Part shown: piece by piece, positions 1 through 13,000 of the stretch
Numbering within the stretch: the first letter of the stretch is position 1
Layout of the letters: the number at the start of each line of letters is the position of its first letter
From: Carex sylvatica
Taxonomy: Eukaryota; Streptophyta; Magnoliopsida; Poales; Cyperaceae
Direction: 5' to 3'
NCBI GenBank assembly: GCA_964058845.1
Contig: CAXKVR010000180.1
Coordinates: 1 to 64,000 of the forward strand
Length of the DNA stretch: 64,000 nucleotides
Program-made: the position numbers and the translations under genes
Notes under the pieces: model-generated
The model's database searches: none
The model's input: the letters and a program-made list of their open reading frames with translations, nothing else
What the model was told of the DNA's origin: nothing

Positions 1-97
1 CTTGGAGCTGCAAGGGAATATAGGCCTTCACCATGGAATATAAGAAGAACAAGCTTGCTATGGCTGAACCTATCCCTGCCCAGCTCTCTGAACCCAT
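1..97 (-). CDS. AAA-ATPase (BCS1-like family), N-terminal fragment cut by window edge
   Basis: Reading the minus strand from the ATG at 97-95 gives 32 codons without a stop before the window ends. The peptide begins MGSESWAGIGSAIASLFF and continues into LYSMVKAYIPLQLQ. It has one hydrophobic segment (about residues 8-26) followed by a short basic/polar turn. This matches the start of plant AAA-ATPases of the BCS1/ASD-mitochondrial-like family, which open with a signal-anchor helix and an 'A.(Y/F)(I/V)P..L' stretch before the AAA-associated domain. In that family the N-terminal helix anchors the protein in a membrane and the AAA domain lies further on, here outside the window. The ATG is chosen because it is the first in frame and sits just before the hydrophobic helix. 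Only about 97 bases are visible, so the family assignment rests on a short match. Confidence 0.6.
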   Translation of the reverse strand, partial: MGSESWAGIGSAIASLFFLYSMVKAYIPLQLQ

Positions 98-427
98 TTA
101 GCTGGATCTTTCTCTCTCCTTTTTTTTTTTTCTTATTTACTTTTCTTTTCTTTTGAATTTATTCTAATTTTTTGTTCAGATGAATGTTCATATAAATAGA
201 TTAGAACGAGAGAAAGAGAGAGTTGGATAGGAAAAAGTCGACTGATTGATAGGAAAAGGTCCTAACCATTGGATAAGAAAAAGACTAGGATCGTTGGATA
301 TTAATTTAAAGGTTTGGATAATGATTTTTTACATGATCGGTTCAATGAAATTTGGATGACAATTGGTATTGTTCCGTTTAGATGCTGCCACGTGTGCACA
401 CTGCCATCTCAGGACTAACAGCTGTGA
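98..427. other. upstream region of the AAA-ATPase gene
   Basis: About 330 bases of AT-rich DNA between the AAA-ATPase start codon (on the minus strand) and the hAT-like element. It should contain that gene's 5' untranslated region and promoter. It has a CT/T-rich run just upstream of the ATG at about 108-170 and a GA-rich patch at about 207-222. I see no clear TATA box in the correct orientation. Confidence 0.4.
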
Positions 428-902
428 AGGGCTGTTCATCGGCTGGCAAAGCAAAGTTATAATTCGTTTTCAAAATATAAAAATCAAAAAGTTGATTTGT
501 AATTCTCCATTAAAATCGAACTGAACCGAATTAGCATTGTAACTGAATCAAACCGAATTAAAATTTTATTTCGATTTGCTCGGTTTGTTCGATTCAAACT
601 GAAATATATTGATTTTTTTATTTAAAGCAATAGATTTATAATAAACCAAAGTATATTAATTAGAAATAAATCAGAGTATTAAGAAATAAACCGGGACGGT
701 CCGGACCAAATTCGTAATATATAAAATTTAATCGGTTCGGTTATTTTGATTTTGAAAATTTCCGAATCGAACCGAACCAAAGTAATAATTCAGTTTTAAA
801 AAACAAATCGAATCGAACCATTAAACTGAAAAAAACCGAACCATTTAGTTCAAATTAATTTGGTTCGGTTCAAAACCAAATAAACCGGACCAATGAACCC
901 CT
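428..902. mobile_element. hAT-type non-autonomous element with GGTTCGGTT-rich interior
   Basis: The ends form an imperfect terminal inverted repeat: AGGGCTGTTCATCGG on the left, and the complement of the right end reads AGGGGTTCATTGG. The flanks are AGCTGTGA (420-427) and AGCTGTAA (903-910), an 8-bp target duplication with one mismatch, as hAT transposons make. The interior is full of degenerate, inverted 'GAACCGAAC / GGTTCGGTT' words (about 510-890). No coding frame is seen. A TIR of the TAGGGGTGTTCAT type is typical of short plant hAT derivatives. Confidence 0.7.
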
Positions 903-1313
903 AGCTGTAATAATATTAATTATATTTTTCAAATAAAAATACGTAATGAACCGTCATTACAATTATTTAACTTAAACACTACGTAACTATATATTTAATT
1001 AACTTGGGAAATGGGTTGACTACTATATATTTAACTTGGGGAATGGGTTATGACTACCATTTAACTGTAAAATAATGGCAGGTGATTGCTCACATTTAAC
1101 TATATATTTCACATATGCTTCTGTTCCTACTACTTTCTCAAAATAATTATAAACATTATGCACCATCCTTATCGACGCAACTTGGGAATGGGTTGAGCAT
1201 CTACCGACATGATTATTGTATTGGTAAGAAATTAGTACTTAATATAGTTCGAGTTTTGGATGTTCTACAATACAAAGTAAAGATTTAAAAAAGAAAGGGT
1301 ATATTTGTGTATT

Positions 1314-1408
1314 TAATTTTTAAAATAATTAAATAAATAGTAAAATGAATAGCAAGAGATGTAATTTTTAAAATAATTAAATAAATAGTAAAACGAATAG
1401 AAAGAGAG
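1314..1408. repeat. 48-bp tandem duplication
   Basis: A block beginning TAATTTTTAAAATAATTAAA is present twice head to tail (starts at 1314 and 1362, period 48) with few differences. Very AT-rich, non-coding, and probably replication slippage. Confidence 0.75.
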
Positions 1409-1697
1409 AAGAAAAAAAATGTGAAATTTTTACAGTGATAAGTGAATATTATGATGAGATAGTGACTATTTTAAAAGTTTGCATGGCCTAAGCGAAATTG
1501 AGTTTTAAAAATTAAAAGAAAATGATTCAAAAAAAGACAAAGCTTTCCCTAATATTTTTCATAATAGCGCTAATATCATTCTTCTCGTTTCATAATATTT
1601 TTCAAGTAACTAAAAAATTTTAATTTAAAATTCAAATGATATAAAAACTTATAAAACATAAATAATGAACGGACAGTTTTAAATACGCGCCGGATGG

Positions 1698-1884
1698 AAA
1701 TAAATCTGCTACGATCCTAAGGGATTGTAGGGTCCTACGATTCAAATCCAACCTTTCATTTTTTAAGTATTACGAATCTTCATAAAAGTTGTTTTTGATG
1801 CACGAATATCAAAACAAATAAAAGGTTGGATTTGGAATCGTAGGACCTTACAATCCCTTTTAGGATCGTAGCAGATTTATTTCC
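1698..1884. mobile_element. foldback MITE, near-perfect hairpin
   Basis: The left arm (AAATAAATCTGCTACGATCC onward, about 60 bases) is repeated in inverse orientation at the right end with only a few changes, leaving a spacer of about 60 bases. The flanks carry a direct repeat, CGCGCCGGATGG (1686-1697) versus CGCGCGGGATGG (1885-1896), one mismatch in 12. This is compatible with a 9-11 bp target duplication of a Mutator-like element. No coding capacity. Confidence 0.7.
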
Positions 1885-2249
1885 CGCGCGGGATGGTCCG
1901 TATATTGATGTGATATCAAACTGAAAATTTGAGTTTTACTGTAACTCTTAAATCTCGTCAGAAGAACGGAGTAGGTACGATGGGATCTGAAACCGTCTAA
2001 TTTACTTCAAGATCCTTGGACACGAAATTGACGCGAGAACACACGAATATTAAAGGAGAGCACCTGATCGATAATTTGATCGAACGGTCAAGAAGCCCAT
2101 CCAACCTAATGTAGGTCCGAAGTCCATCGGACCTACTCGACAGTCGATTAGTTCGAAGTTAATATAACTTTGTCGGGGTTTAAATGTAAAAGCCTGCTCA
2201 TCATCTCAGACTTTCGCCTGTGCCACAGCTACTAGCGCCGCCACCGCCG

Positions 2250-5200
2250 ATGAACCCATCGGTTGGACCCTCTGTGCGCGTCCTTTCCCGGGCCCCACTT
2301 TCCTCCACTACTTCTACCTCTTCTCCCTCTCTATCTATTCCCTCCTTCACACCCTCTCCTCCCGCCACGGGTTCTCCCCATGACGGAATCGTGGCTGTCG
2401 GGTTTGTCGGGAGTAGCTCCTCCACTGATCTGTCCCAGCTCATAAACCGGATTATTGATTCTAACACTTTCGGGTCGGGTCGACTTGACAGAGACTTACT
2501 TGGACCCAATGGATCCGATTGGTTCAAGAATCGGAAGGTTAGTTATCACTTCGATGCTGAGAAGGACATTGTGTTTCTCCAGTTCTCTTCTTCTCTGTCT
2601 CCGTTGGGTTCTCGCATGCTGTCTGGTTCAAGCGACTGGGTTAACGGGTTTGTGCCCGAGTTGGAGGAATCCGAACTCGAGGATCTTAAAGGAATGCTGT
2701 TCATGTTCTCTGTGAGTTCCTATATTTCCTCTTTCATTCAGCTTAACGGTTGTCTGATTGCTATTTCTGTAAATGACAAGGTCCATGAATTGCCTCATCA
2801 GCATCAACTCTATAGGTTGCTGACAAATTCACAATGAATTGATCAGGTTATTAGCTAAAGTCAATTTTATAATTTAATGGATGTGTAAAATACAAAATCA
2901 ATAAACTGTGATACAGGGTTCTAAATAGCGCGCTATAGCGGTGTAATATGGGCATGGCGTCATTTTTTAGCCGTTCTGCTATGACGCGATAAACACTATT
3001 TAAACCTTTGCTGTGATATATAGTAGCATCAACAATAATTACTTTTGCAAGCTTTTCTTTCAATAAGAGATATTGGTGATATACTTTGGAACAGTAAGTT
3101 AAAAACCCACCTTAAGGATCACAATCTTATTTGCAGCACTTGCATGCTTAAAGTGATCCTATTGATAAGGTAGGGTTTTTTTTTTTTTTTTTTGTTGCGG
3201 ACTGGACGAAAAATAATGAATCTTAATATTACAAAATAAGGCATCAAGTTGCTTAGAATTGTAGCATAGACTTTAAATCTACCATATTTATATTTCTTTC
3301 TTGCAGCATGCTTTATAGATACTGCATATTGTCATAATATAAATTCACACTTTGCAATTTATGAGCTGAATCAATGCTCTTGTGTTTGTTTGCAGGTTTG
3401 CCATGTTATCATTTTTCTACACAACGGGCAACGATTTGACACTCAAATGTTGAAGAGATTTCGACTTTTGCAATCCTCAAAACAAGCACTGTCACAATCT
3501 ATCAAGTTTGAAGAAAATCCAAAATCAAATTCAATTTCAGACCCTTCACCTGCTACCACTCATACAAATACATCATTGCCTCAATTGGTCCAACGTGGTC
3601 CCCATCTGTCAGTTACCAGTTCTAACCTGTCGGCTTCTGCGGGTCAATCATCACCTGTAATCCTTTTTGCCTTACAAGACAATTTTTCTGATGCGTCATT
3701 GTCAACTACTGGCAATGCTACCTTTGGAAAAAACGACAGTGCCTTTAGGAAACGGTTAGTTGCATCCTTTGACACGCAACTGCGGTTCCTGATGAAGAAG
3801 CTGCATCTCAGTTTGCGAGTTACTGGTAAGTCAAGTTATGTGCCTCTGTTCTCACTTGATGCATCTAGGGTCGTCACTCTTATAGACCGGCCAACTAATC
3901 GGAGAGGTGAACCACTGAATTTCCTTACTGGCCTTATTGAAACCTCATTGTCATCCAAACTAGCTTTTGATTTTTTAACTAATGAGAATACAAGCCATTT
4001 TACAAATAACGAGGAGGTGCAAATTATACGGGATTTCATTTTCCGGCAATCAGAGATGCTGAGAGGTCGTGGAGGTGGAGCTGCTGGTAACTCAGGCTCC
4101 AATTCAATGTCTGGTGTGGGTACGGTGGCGGCTGCTGCTATTGCAGCTGTAACATCATCAGCTGCTGTAAAACCTGTTACGGGTATTGAGTTACCGACCC
4201 TTGATAAATGGCTGTCAGCAAGCACATCAATCCTAAATGCATTAACTTCTCTAAAAAACAATTTTACTGAAGGCGAAAGTGAAAACAGTAATAATATAGT
4301 GACAGCGTTATCTTGCTTGGAAAGAGGTACGAGTGTCAATACAAAATTTTCCATTTCGTGGTGTGAAAGTGAACTTCCAAATGCAAGGGAAGTATACTTG
4401 CGGGATTTGCCATCATTTTACCGCACCTGCACACACAAAGAGCATCTGACTAAGGCACTGGAAGCTTTCCAAACAGCTGTTAAAGGACCTGCTGTAAGTT
4501 CCTTTGTGATTAATTTGGAGAAAGCATGCAACTCAATATGGGAAAACGGGAGGCAACAGTGTGATATTTCTAGCTTGGCAGGAAAACCATGCATGCTCCA
4601 AAGACACAACATGGACGATACGGTTATTAGAAGAGAACATTGTAGCGGTTATTACTTTTTGCTTGCATGTGCATGCGGGCGGTCTAGGGCACTGAGAGAT
4701 GACCCATTTGATATTGAGACTGCTAATGTGAAATTATGTGTGTTGCCCAAGTGTGAGGGTCTCTTACCGACAGTTGAAATACCCGTTGCCGATGGTGTTA
4801 GTACAGTTATGGCCGGTGCCTGGCGGTTGATGCGGGTTGGTGGTGCAGGGTATTATAAACCTGAAAAGGGTTTATTACAAATGGGCTTTTGCACTAGAGA
4901 GAAGTATCTCTTTCAATGGAAGATTAAAAACACCTCAGACTGTGATACAAATGATCAATCCTCATCAGTAAAATGCTCCGAATTGATTAAAGAAGCTAGT
5001 AAGAAACAAGTTGCATCTGATTTGGAAATCAATTCCGGTAAAGATTTTCTGAGTTCTACCACAAAGAAGCCCTTTTCTGAAGTTGTGGCTGGTACAGTGA
5101 TGACTGATTCTGAGTTCCCTGCTCTCCAAAAAATGCATTTGAAACCCAGTATTAGCCATAAGGACACAAAACAAAGCAAGTCTAGCAGTCCTCGAAATGA

Positions 5201-6634
5201 AGTTAAGAATGAAAACAAAATCTATTCCGGAGATACACAGATAATTAACAATGTTGTTCCTGTAATTAACAAAGATGAGGGAACCAAAGAGAATAAATCC
5301 ATGCGAGAGTTTATAGTGCGTGTTGGTTTTGAGCACGAGTGTCCTCATGGCCACAGATTCTTGCTATCTGAAAAGCACTTAAAAGGCCTTGACTTGCCAT
5401 TTCTTTCTGAGAAGAGTCAGGAAAAAAACCTGGGGAATAAGAAGGGTTTTCCGACAAAAGTGCTGCAGAGTAGCACAACAAAGGCAAACAAAATGAAGGA
5501 AGTATCAGTAAAGCGCAGTAACCAACCTGTTCATATGTCCGGTATTGCTAATGAAAATGAAAAGTATAAAGATGGGGGGAGAGCATTTTCTCTATTGAAC
5601 CGGAAATTACCAATATTTATGAACTGCCCCCACTGTGGTCGATCTGAGAAGCAGACCTCACAGCAGGTCAAATTTGCCGGTACCACCTCACAGCTTCAGC
5701 GAATTTTTATTGTAAGTTAAAAAGATGAAAAAAGGATTAGATTAAATTTATACAACTTCAATTTTAATGGTGAAGAATGCTATTGTACCCCATTAGTTCA
5801 TGTTTCTATCCGTTCAAACTGGTGCAGCATTGACTTTTTCATCTATGCTTTACATTCTACTTTTCATAACCCGGTTGATTTCAACCAGTCCTTGAACTTA
5901 ACTTTGTCACACATAGTGGGCACAATCGGATTCACTTCTTACATGTGGACATGCATGCAGGTGACACCGTCATTTCCTGTGCTACTTGCCACCTGTCCTA
6001 TTGTTCAATTTAAGGTATGTGCAGGTTCATGTTACTGTAGAATATTTCGCAAGTAATTTGAGATTTTTTAGACGTACCTTTTGTTTTTGTGCCAGTACGT
6101 TTTTTTGCGTTTAATTTCCTGGTGCATTATTTAATTTGATAAAAATTAGCAGATTTAAAAGATAATCCTCCCAATTCTTTGTCCGATCCTTAAGATTAAC
6201 AAGAATCTAAAAAGTATTTCCATTAGTTCCATTTCCATAAGTGCAATCTAGGATGTTTTTTTATAATTTAAGCCAGACAAAAAATGTGGACCATAAGTTT
6301 GCATAATTAATTGTTTTTTTCTTAACAGGCAATCTCTTGGTGTTTTCTGTTCCTTTTGTAAAGAACCTTTATTTGTCATTTTCAGGACTCGTGCTTGCCA
6401 GAGTCGGTTGCAAACCGAGAGCAGCAATCAAGATTTGGGTTTGGGTCTAGGGTTATGTTACCGCCCGATAGCTTTCTCACACTGAAGCTTCCATTCATTT
6501 ATGGTGTTGAGACGGATAATGGTAGTCTGTACCCGCTGAACCCATTAGACCATCATCCGGAGCGCACTGCATGGCTGGTCGAAGGAACTGCCTTGCAACT
6601 CATCTCGATTGGGAATTTCCCTGCTGTGGTGTGA
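2250..6634 (+). CDS. SMG8: SMG8-like nonsense-mediated mRNA decay factor (4 exons)
   Basis: Exons 2250-2711, 3396-5711, 5961-6014 and 6386-6634 join in phase 0 at every border (donors GTGAGT, GTAAGT, GTATGT; acceptors TGCAG, TGCAG, TTCAG) and give about 1026 residues, close to the family's usual length of about 1000. SMG8 binds SMG9 and the kinase SMG1 and holds back SMG1 phosphorylation of UPF1. Landmarks are the N-terminal 'VGFVG' strand of the G-like domain, the junction 'GMLFMFS|VCHVIIFLH' across intron 1, a low-complexity Gly/Ala stretch near residue 380, and two C-terminal Cys/His clusters, 'ECPHGHRF' (about residue 803) and 'CPHCGRS' (about residue 898). It ends with the conserved P(L)NPLDHHPERTAW-type tail. 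An upstream in-frame GTG at 2220 only adds ten residues; the ATG at 2250 is the likely start. I see no break. Plant SMG8 homologues remain less studied than the animal protein. Confidence 0.93.
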
Positions 6635-9600
6635 AATTAATAAAATTTGAGTGTGAAGTAGGTTTCTAGAAGGAACTAATGTTAGCCAGACCTGCTTGAA
6701 TGTGCCAAAGGTGAGGTTAATTGCTTATGTGCATACCTTTGTAATACATGCGAAATATCAAAAAGGATGAGAAATATCATCCATGCCTCTCATTTTCTTA
6801 TTTTCGCAGAAGGTTTCCAGACTACCCATCTCACAGTTTCTCTGTGTTAGAGAAAGAAAGAATAAAAAAAAAAAAATTGGGACTCTCGGTATAGGTAATT
6901 CCTGGTTTTATTGGAGTACATGTCTTGAGGTCCTCTTGGTTGTAGGGAGCACGAGTTTCAACGTCGCATGCTATGCACATGTAAAATATGAGATTATCAT
7001 CATGAATGATTATTTTATTTTTCTTCTAATGTTTCAGTTGGTCGGGCATACATTTGGATATTGTGATATTTCAGTTTTAGAAGGGCACTGGGTCAGCATA
7101 TCAATTGTTCATGATAAGGTAAGAAGATTCATTTTGTTATGATTTTTCTTTTTAAATTTTAATGGATTTTTCTTTTAAAGACAATACCATAAAAATGCTG
7201 TATCTCCTTAATCAAACTACTGACGTATTGCTGTGGAGTTCCTCAGACTATTAATAATATACTGCTTGGTACCAAATTAAATGTCAAAATTTTATTAGTT
7301 TCAGTTTGTTTTCAATCTTAAGTTGTGGTTATTCAATGAATATAAGGCACTATACGCCAACTATTGATTCTTTGGTATACACCATTTGATTTGTGGTCCT
7401 TGTCTAGCTTCATCTCATGTAAAATAGATGTCCAAAACAATATTTCCGTTGACATTGTATTTCTAACCAGGTATACTTTGTTTATTGGAGTGAACTACTT
7501 GGACCAGATCACTGATACAAGTTTTGCTGATTAAATTTCAAAAATTATGGTGCTTGTGTTTTCCTAAAGTTAAATGAGCTTATCGTTCGGTTGCACTATC
7601 TGATTTACATCACCAAGCTAGCACACAATGAAGATTCATGCTTGGGTATACGGTATCATATCACATGTTAAGAGGCCAGAATGCAAAATTCCATGCATTA
7701 TTATGTACTTTAATATTAATTTGATGAATGAATTGCTCAAGTGTAGAAAGAAAAATGGTTATTTGCTAGCCTTAATCTTTCCCTTTATTTTTCTTGCATT
7801 GAGATAGAACCTACAAGCCCCTCCAGCAGAATAATCAAGTCGAGGAATGCGGCTCTGTTTTATATCCCTGGTTCGGGACGGTTAAAATTTTCTTCTGTTC
7901 CATGCTTGAATCATTGTGTTGGTAAAAAAATGTAGGATAAAAAAATTATGTTTTGTTGTATTTTTGTTAAATATTCTTGCACTTTATGTCATGTATATTT
8001 TATCTGCATCTAAAAAAATATTTATCCTTAACATAACTTTAAAAATTGATTTCTAATAGTGTAATATACAAGTGTTTTTATTATTAAGAAGAAATGTAAA
8101 ATCCAGTTTCTTAATTAATTGTCTAAAATCAGCACGAGAAGACAACATTTTAAAACGTTCTATTTAATGAGCTGTAAAATGCAGAAAAATTAAAATTTAA
8201 AAACGTCATATTAGAAAATCTGTATTTTGTTGGAATCACTTCTAAAATATTTTAAGAAAAATTATTGATCATACATGTTAATTGAATAGAATAAATTTTA
8301 AATTATCAATACCCTAATGTTTAAAACTATTAAACTAAGGTTCGTTAGAATTACAAAAAGTTCTTGTAAGTTTTATTATTTCTTTTAATTGGATAATTTG
8401 AAATTTTCAGAATTATGCAACTTAAAAAACCTGAGGATAAAAGTTTAATAGTCTTTCAAAAGATTATATTAAGAGGGAATTTTTTTTTATTCTTATTTCT
8501 TTATTACTTTAAACTAAAAAACATAGCTCTAGAAAATTTAATCCTATACAGAAGTGATGATCACTCGAGACGAGAGTAATATTTTAATACACTTTATTCA
8601 TTCAGCCCAACGCTATTTCAATTAAAAAAATTCAAACAACATTAAAATAGTATTTTGAAAGAACAAAGTTAGACCGACTACTGTTCTTTTAATTCAAATA
8701 ATTTTATTCTTACATAAATGTTTTTTCCTGTCCATGCGCACCAATTTTGAATGGAGACTGGAGGTTGTGGGATAGAGTTAGAAAAAGCTGAGCAAGATAT
8801 GACCTCAGCTAAGCCAATTGTAAGAGATTCATGTATGAACGAGACGAAAACTGTGGGATAATTCGACGTCCCATTCCCTGTTTTTGATTCCTGCCAAACA
8901 ATCTTTAGTTAAATTATAATCCCGATTTAAGCAAACCACGGACAAGTTTAACATCTGTCTATTACAAATGGTATTTTCATTACATTTACAAAATTCAGAA
9001 GTTCAGGATATTTGTTAGGTGACAAGACCATCAATACACAGCGCAAATTGATATTCCTTAAAGAATGTTAGGTTTCAATCAGTGTTTTAAAATGCAACTG
9101 TATAAACCGCATATGTTTATGCAGTGGTCTTTTGCATAAAGAAACTCATGCAGTTAAATTCATGTGATTTTAAATATACGAACACATATACAGTTCCTGC
9201 GGACTTAAAATAAATTAAAAAATATTTTGCGATTAAAGAAATTAGAATCTATTACATTTGTAATTTGATAAAAAGTACAAATCACTAGAATAAATAAGTC
9301 TTTAGATATAAATTAGTTTTATTTTATCTATATTTATTTAACAAAATATAATAAAACTGCATATGTACTTCTGAATATATGTACTTCTGAATATGCAGTC
9401 AGTGATGAACAAAACTACATTTTAAAGTACTGGTTTCAATATATTTTAAATGTGGCACATTACTGATGCTCTCATACATCGGATTGAGACATTCGGTTCC
9501 TCTTTCCATGTTGATTTTGAATCATCTATCATCGAGACCTGTAAATCATACACCGGGAACATTCATTAACATGTAAAAACCAACCTCCGGCGCATTCAAT

Positions 9601-9789
9601 TAGATCCAGTGCAATACCTGACCGTGTAGAATGAGATTTTGATTCGTCCGTTTTAATCTAGCACGAATCTCAAAACAGACCCCTGTAATCCCAATGTCAC
9701 CGAATTTTCGGCTCGGTGGGAGTATAGTATTCTACCCTGCGATACTCACTCCCGGCGCTTTAGTCTACTTATCTAAATACTTTTCCACT
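6635..9789. other. 3' UTR of the SMG8 gene and gene-free spacer
   Basis: The first few hundred bases after the stop (to about 6800) are probably 3' untranslated region; AATAAA-like words occur at about 6638-6646. The rest is AT-rich spacer to the SOD promoter. An open stretch at about 6783-7142 has a start-like beginning and splice-like signals (TTTCAG at about 7032-7037, GTAAG at about 7119), but its translation resembles no protein I know. A short tandem duplication 'ATATGTACTTCTGA' lies at about 9362-9390. Confidence 0.5.
9603..9634. repeat. dispersed 32-bp repeat, copy 1 (partner at 37546-37577)
   Basis: The word GATCCAGTGCAATACCTGAC followed by CGTGTAGAATGA recurs at 37546-37577 with a single change (CGCGTAGAATGA). 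It is too long to be chance and is presumably the remnant of a dispersed transposon end. Confidence 0.6.
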
Positions 9790-9937
9790 GAGGTAACATG
9801 ATATTTTTGTTTATATTCGGACCGTCCGATCAGAATCAGGGCCAATTCGGCTCGAGGTGGATGCACGGGATTCTTCAATAGTCGTGCGGTCTCTGATTGA
9901 ACAGTCCAGATTTAAACAGAAATATTATGTTACCTTA
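9790..9937. mobile_element. short inverted-repeat element (GTAAC/GTTAC family) upstream of SOD
   Basis: The left end GAGGTAACATGATATTT pairs with the right end AATATTATGTTACCTT. Internal blocks 'GACCGTCCGATCAGAAT' and 'CTGATTGAACAGTCC' are also inverted to each other. Related elements lie at 20968-21120 and 36326-36441. It ends about 105 bases before the SOD start codon, so it probably lies within or beside that promoter. No clear target duplication was found. Confidence 0.6.
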
Positions 9938-10041
9938 GGTGATTGAATACCACTTATCTAGCCTCACTTGTGTGGTGGGCTCACCGCGCCACGAAAAGCA
10001 CCTCAATTTCTCTCTCCATTTGGTGATAACTGGAGACGGGG

Positions 10042-13000
10042 ATGGATACTCAGGCGGGGGCAATCCGGCGGCTCCAGCACCTCCAGTCGACTCTCTCGGC
10101 TCATCCACAACCTCCCCTCGCTTCCTCTTCCTTCAATTTCTCCGCCACCGCCGCTACTGCCAAGAAGGCCGTGGCTGTGCTCAACGGAAACTCTCAGGTC
10201 CATGGCGTCGTCACTCTTCTACAGATATCCGATGGTACCCCTCTCTCTCTCTCTCCTATTTTGGGATGCTTTAATCGGATAATTGCGCATATGATAAGAA
10301 GAGCCACTATGGCTAGCACTATCAGTTAGGATTGTTTGATGAGACCTGAAGGGTTTAGCAAGCAATTCGTGGGCACAACTAGAAACAAATGCATAGAAGG
10401 ATTTCTGTTTTCTAGGAGTTCCACCTGAATATACTGACAATTACCAAACAAGTAGAATCCGAAATTACCGAAGTATCAATCGCAGCCATGAATCATAACC
10501 ATGCATCGTAACTCTTCTGAGAAGAAAATATAAAATAGTAAATTGTGAAATGAAAATTGAGAACATTTGTGAAGAAGTTAAGAGAATGATCTCAAGTGGC
10601 TATCTAGTTGTGGGCCTCATACCCCATTGAAAGATGCATTAACATACTTTTTTTTTTTTGCTTCACTTCCACTGACAACTCAGGGTTCAATTAAAAAGAC
10701 TGTTTTACAAGACAAACTGATATCTGCGGATGCTGAGGCATTCACATGTTTTTGGTGGTTCTGAAACTTTACATACTCCACTGCAACAATAGAGACTTTC
10801 TCTTATATAGATGAATAATTATCAAATTGTGTTATGTATATGTTATTTTTTAAAGATTTTGAGACGGTTGTGCATGCATTTGAACAAAGAAAAGAGAAAA
10901 AAAAAAAATGAAATAATAGTGGGTATGAACAGAGGTTGATTTTTAGTTTGCCTGGTAGGACAGTGTGGTCATGTGGCCTTAGTTTTATATGCCAGGTGGT
11001 GTACTTATTGAGAACTGGACATGCTCTTGTTTTATTAGTAATTCATAGGAGCAAAATTGAATCATCGAAAATCACACGTTCAAGAGATTAATTGAATGGT
11101 GAATGAATTTTTTTGTTCTATACTCAATGGTTGTGTTTTCTTTTTGTGCTCTCTTCTTGTAGGTCCTACAACAGTGAAAGTCCGGGTCACTGGGCTAACT
11201 CCTGGGCCCCATGGGTTCCACCTTGTAAGTGCTTGATTCACATTGTCTACTTCTTCTATTTTGTGTTGTTTTTAGTGCACTTAATCATTCTTCATAAATA
11301 TTTCAGCATGAGTATGGTGACACCACAAATGGCTGCATATCAACAGGTATCTTTGCCAAGGTGCACAATTTGTTTTTTTTTTTTTTATCAAAATTTGTCC
11401 TCATTTTTCACCTATTCTCAATTTCTTCTCAATCATGTGATTATGCACCAAATATCTCAGGAAAAAAAAATTTAGGCAATTCATAAACTAGTATTTGTGT
11501 CATTTCACTTATGTTAGGACTTTTGCCCGTAAAAATACTGAAAATTAAATTATTTATTCTTGTTCTACCAAAACCAATGACGTAATACAATGACCCGCTT
11601 TTACTGGTACTAGAAAGTCGCATGGTAGTTCAATGACACCAATTTATACTTCACATATTTTGCTCTGTATACTTTTGTTGAAGTTTTAAAACTGGATTTA
11701 TACAAGTATTATTGATATGATAAAGTGTATGTAGGGCCTCATTTCAACCCAAAAAAAATGAAACATGGTGCTCCGGAGGATGAAATTCGTCATGCTGGTG
11801 ATCTGGGAAATATCATTGCTAATTCTGAAGGTATGAATAAATTTAAAAGACAACTTATTTTGATCTGGAGTATGTTCTTTAATTTTGTCTTCCTTTCTGT
11901 AGGAGTTGCCGAAGCAACCATTGTTGACAATCAGGTATTACTAATTAATTGGTCAATGTGGTGAGTTCTACCCTTTATTACAGTGATCATCATTTAATAA
12001 TAGTTTATAATTTGATTAAGATTCCATTAAGTGGCCCAAATTCGGTGATTGGAAGGGCATTTGTGGTTCATGAGCTAAAGGATGATCTGGGTAAAGGTAA
12101 TACTTCAAATTAGTAGACAAATTAGTGAATTTTTCTCTATTAAATATTAGGTCTGATCTTTGAGGGACCATATTCTTGACAGGAGGCCATGAACTGAGCC
12201 TTACCACTGGAAATGCTGGAGGGAGATTGGCTTGTGGTAAGTTATTTAATTTGTAAATGGATTAGCTAGTTTCTATAGTTTATCCGGAGAGTAGTACTTA
12301 CAATTATTTTTATCATAAGTGGATTACATATTAACTGATGCATCTTTGGTTTTACTGAGGCTGGATGGTACATGCCAATGTTAGGTTTGAGACATGAGAA
12401 TCCAATTGAACACAATCAAATAAAGAGAAGCAAAAAAAAAAAATTCAATATGTAACTTGTATGGATATATCCAGGGTGGGTATATAAATACTGGTCCTAC
12501 TCAGTATTGCTGACACATCAAATACTAAATTTATTTTGTTGACTGCTGTACTTGTACTGACTAGTACTAATTCACCAGCATGTAACCCAATACTCTGAAC
12601 TACCTTATTTTTGTATCATTTTCTTTTTTTCAAATTGCAATTATACTATTATATATGCAATACACCTAGTATTTTCATGTTTGCCTTCCTATCTACATAT
12701 TTTACGGTTATTTTAATATAAAAACTTTACTAAAGGAGCAGTTATGTCATACAAATCATTTGTCCTAAAGTTTTCTTCTCGAGAAAATAATATTTTTTTG
12801 TTGTTTTGGGTTAATTTTGAAATAAATGTCCATTATTTTGGTCAAACATGTAATGCATTTGCTGCTAAAAGAATATAAATTACTTATTAATTCCTACTTG
12901 AACATAGCTTTTGCATTACTCTAGGAGACAAATGATTTATTAACAGGAGTAAAGTTAAGATTCAAATTTATATTCCACCAAAAACTCGTGCAAGACCAAA

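Noticed and set aside
3836..5354. Open frames on the minus strand opposite SMG8 exon 2
   Set aside because: They mirror the long real exon, have no family resemblance, and the plus strand shows clear SMG8 conservation.
6783..7142. Open frame downstream of SMG8 as an extra gene or exon
   Set aside because: The SMG8 protein is complete at 6634, and this frame is Phe/Ile/Leu-rich without family resemblance; probably 3' UTR or spacer.
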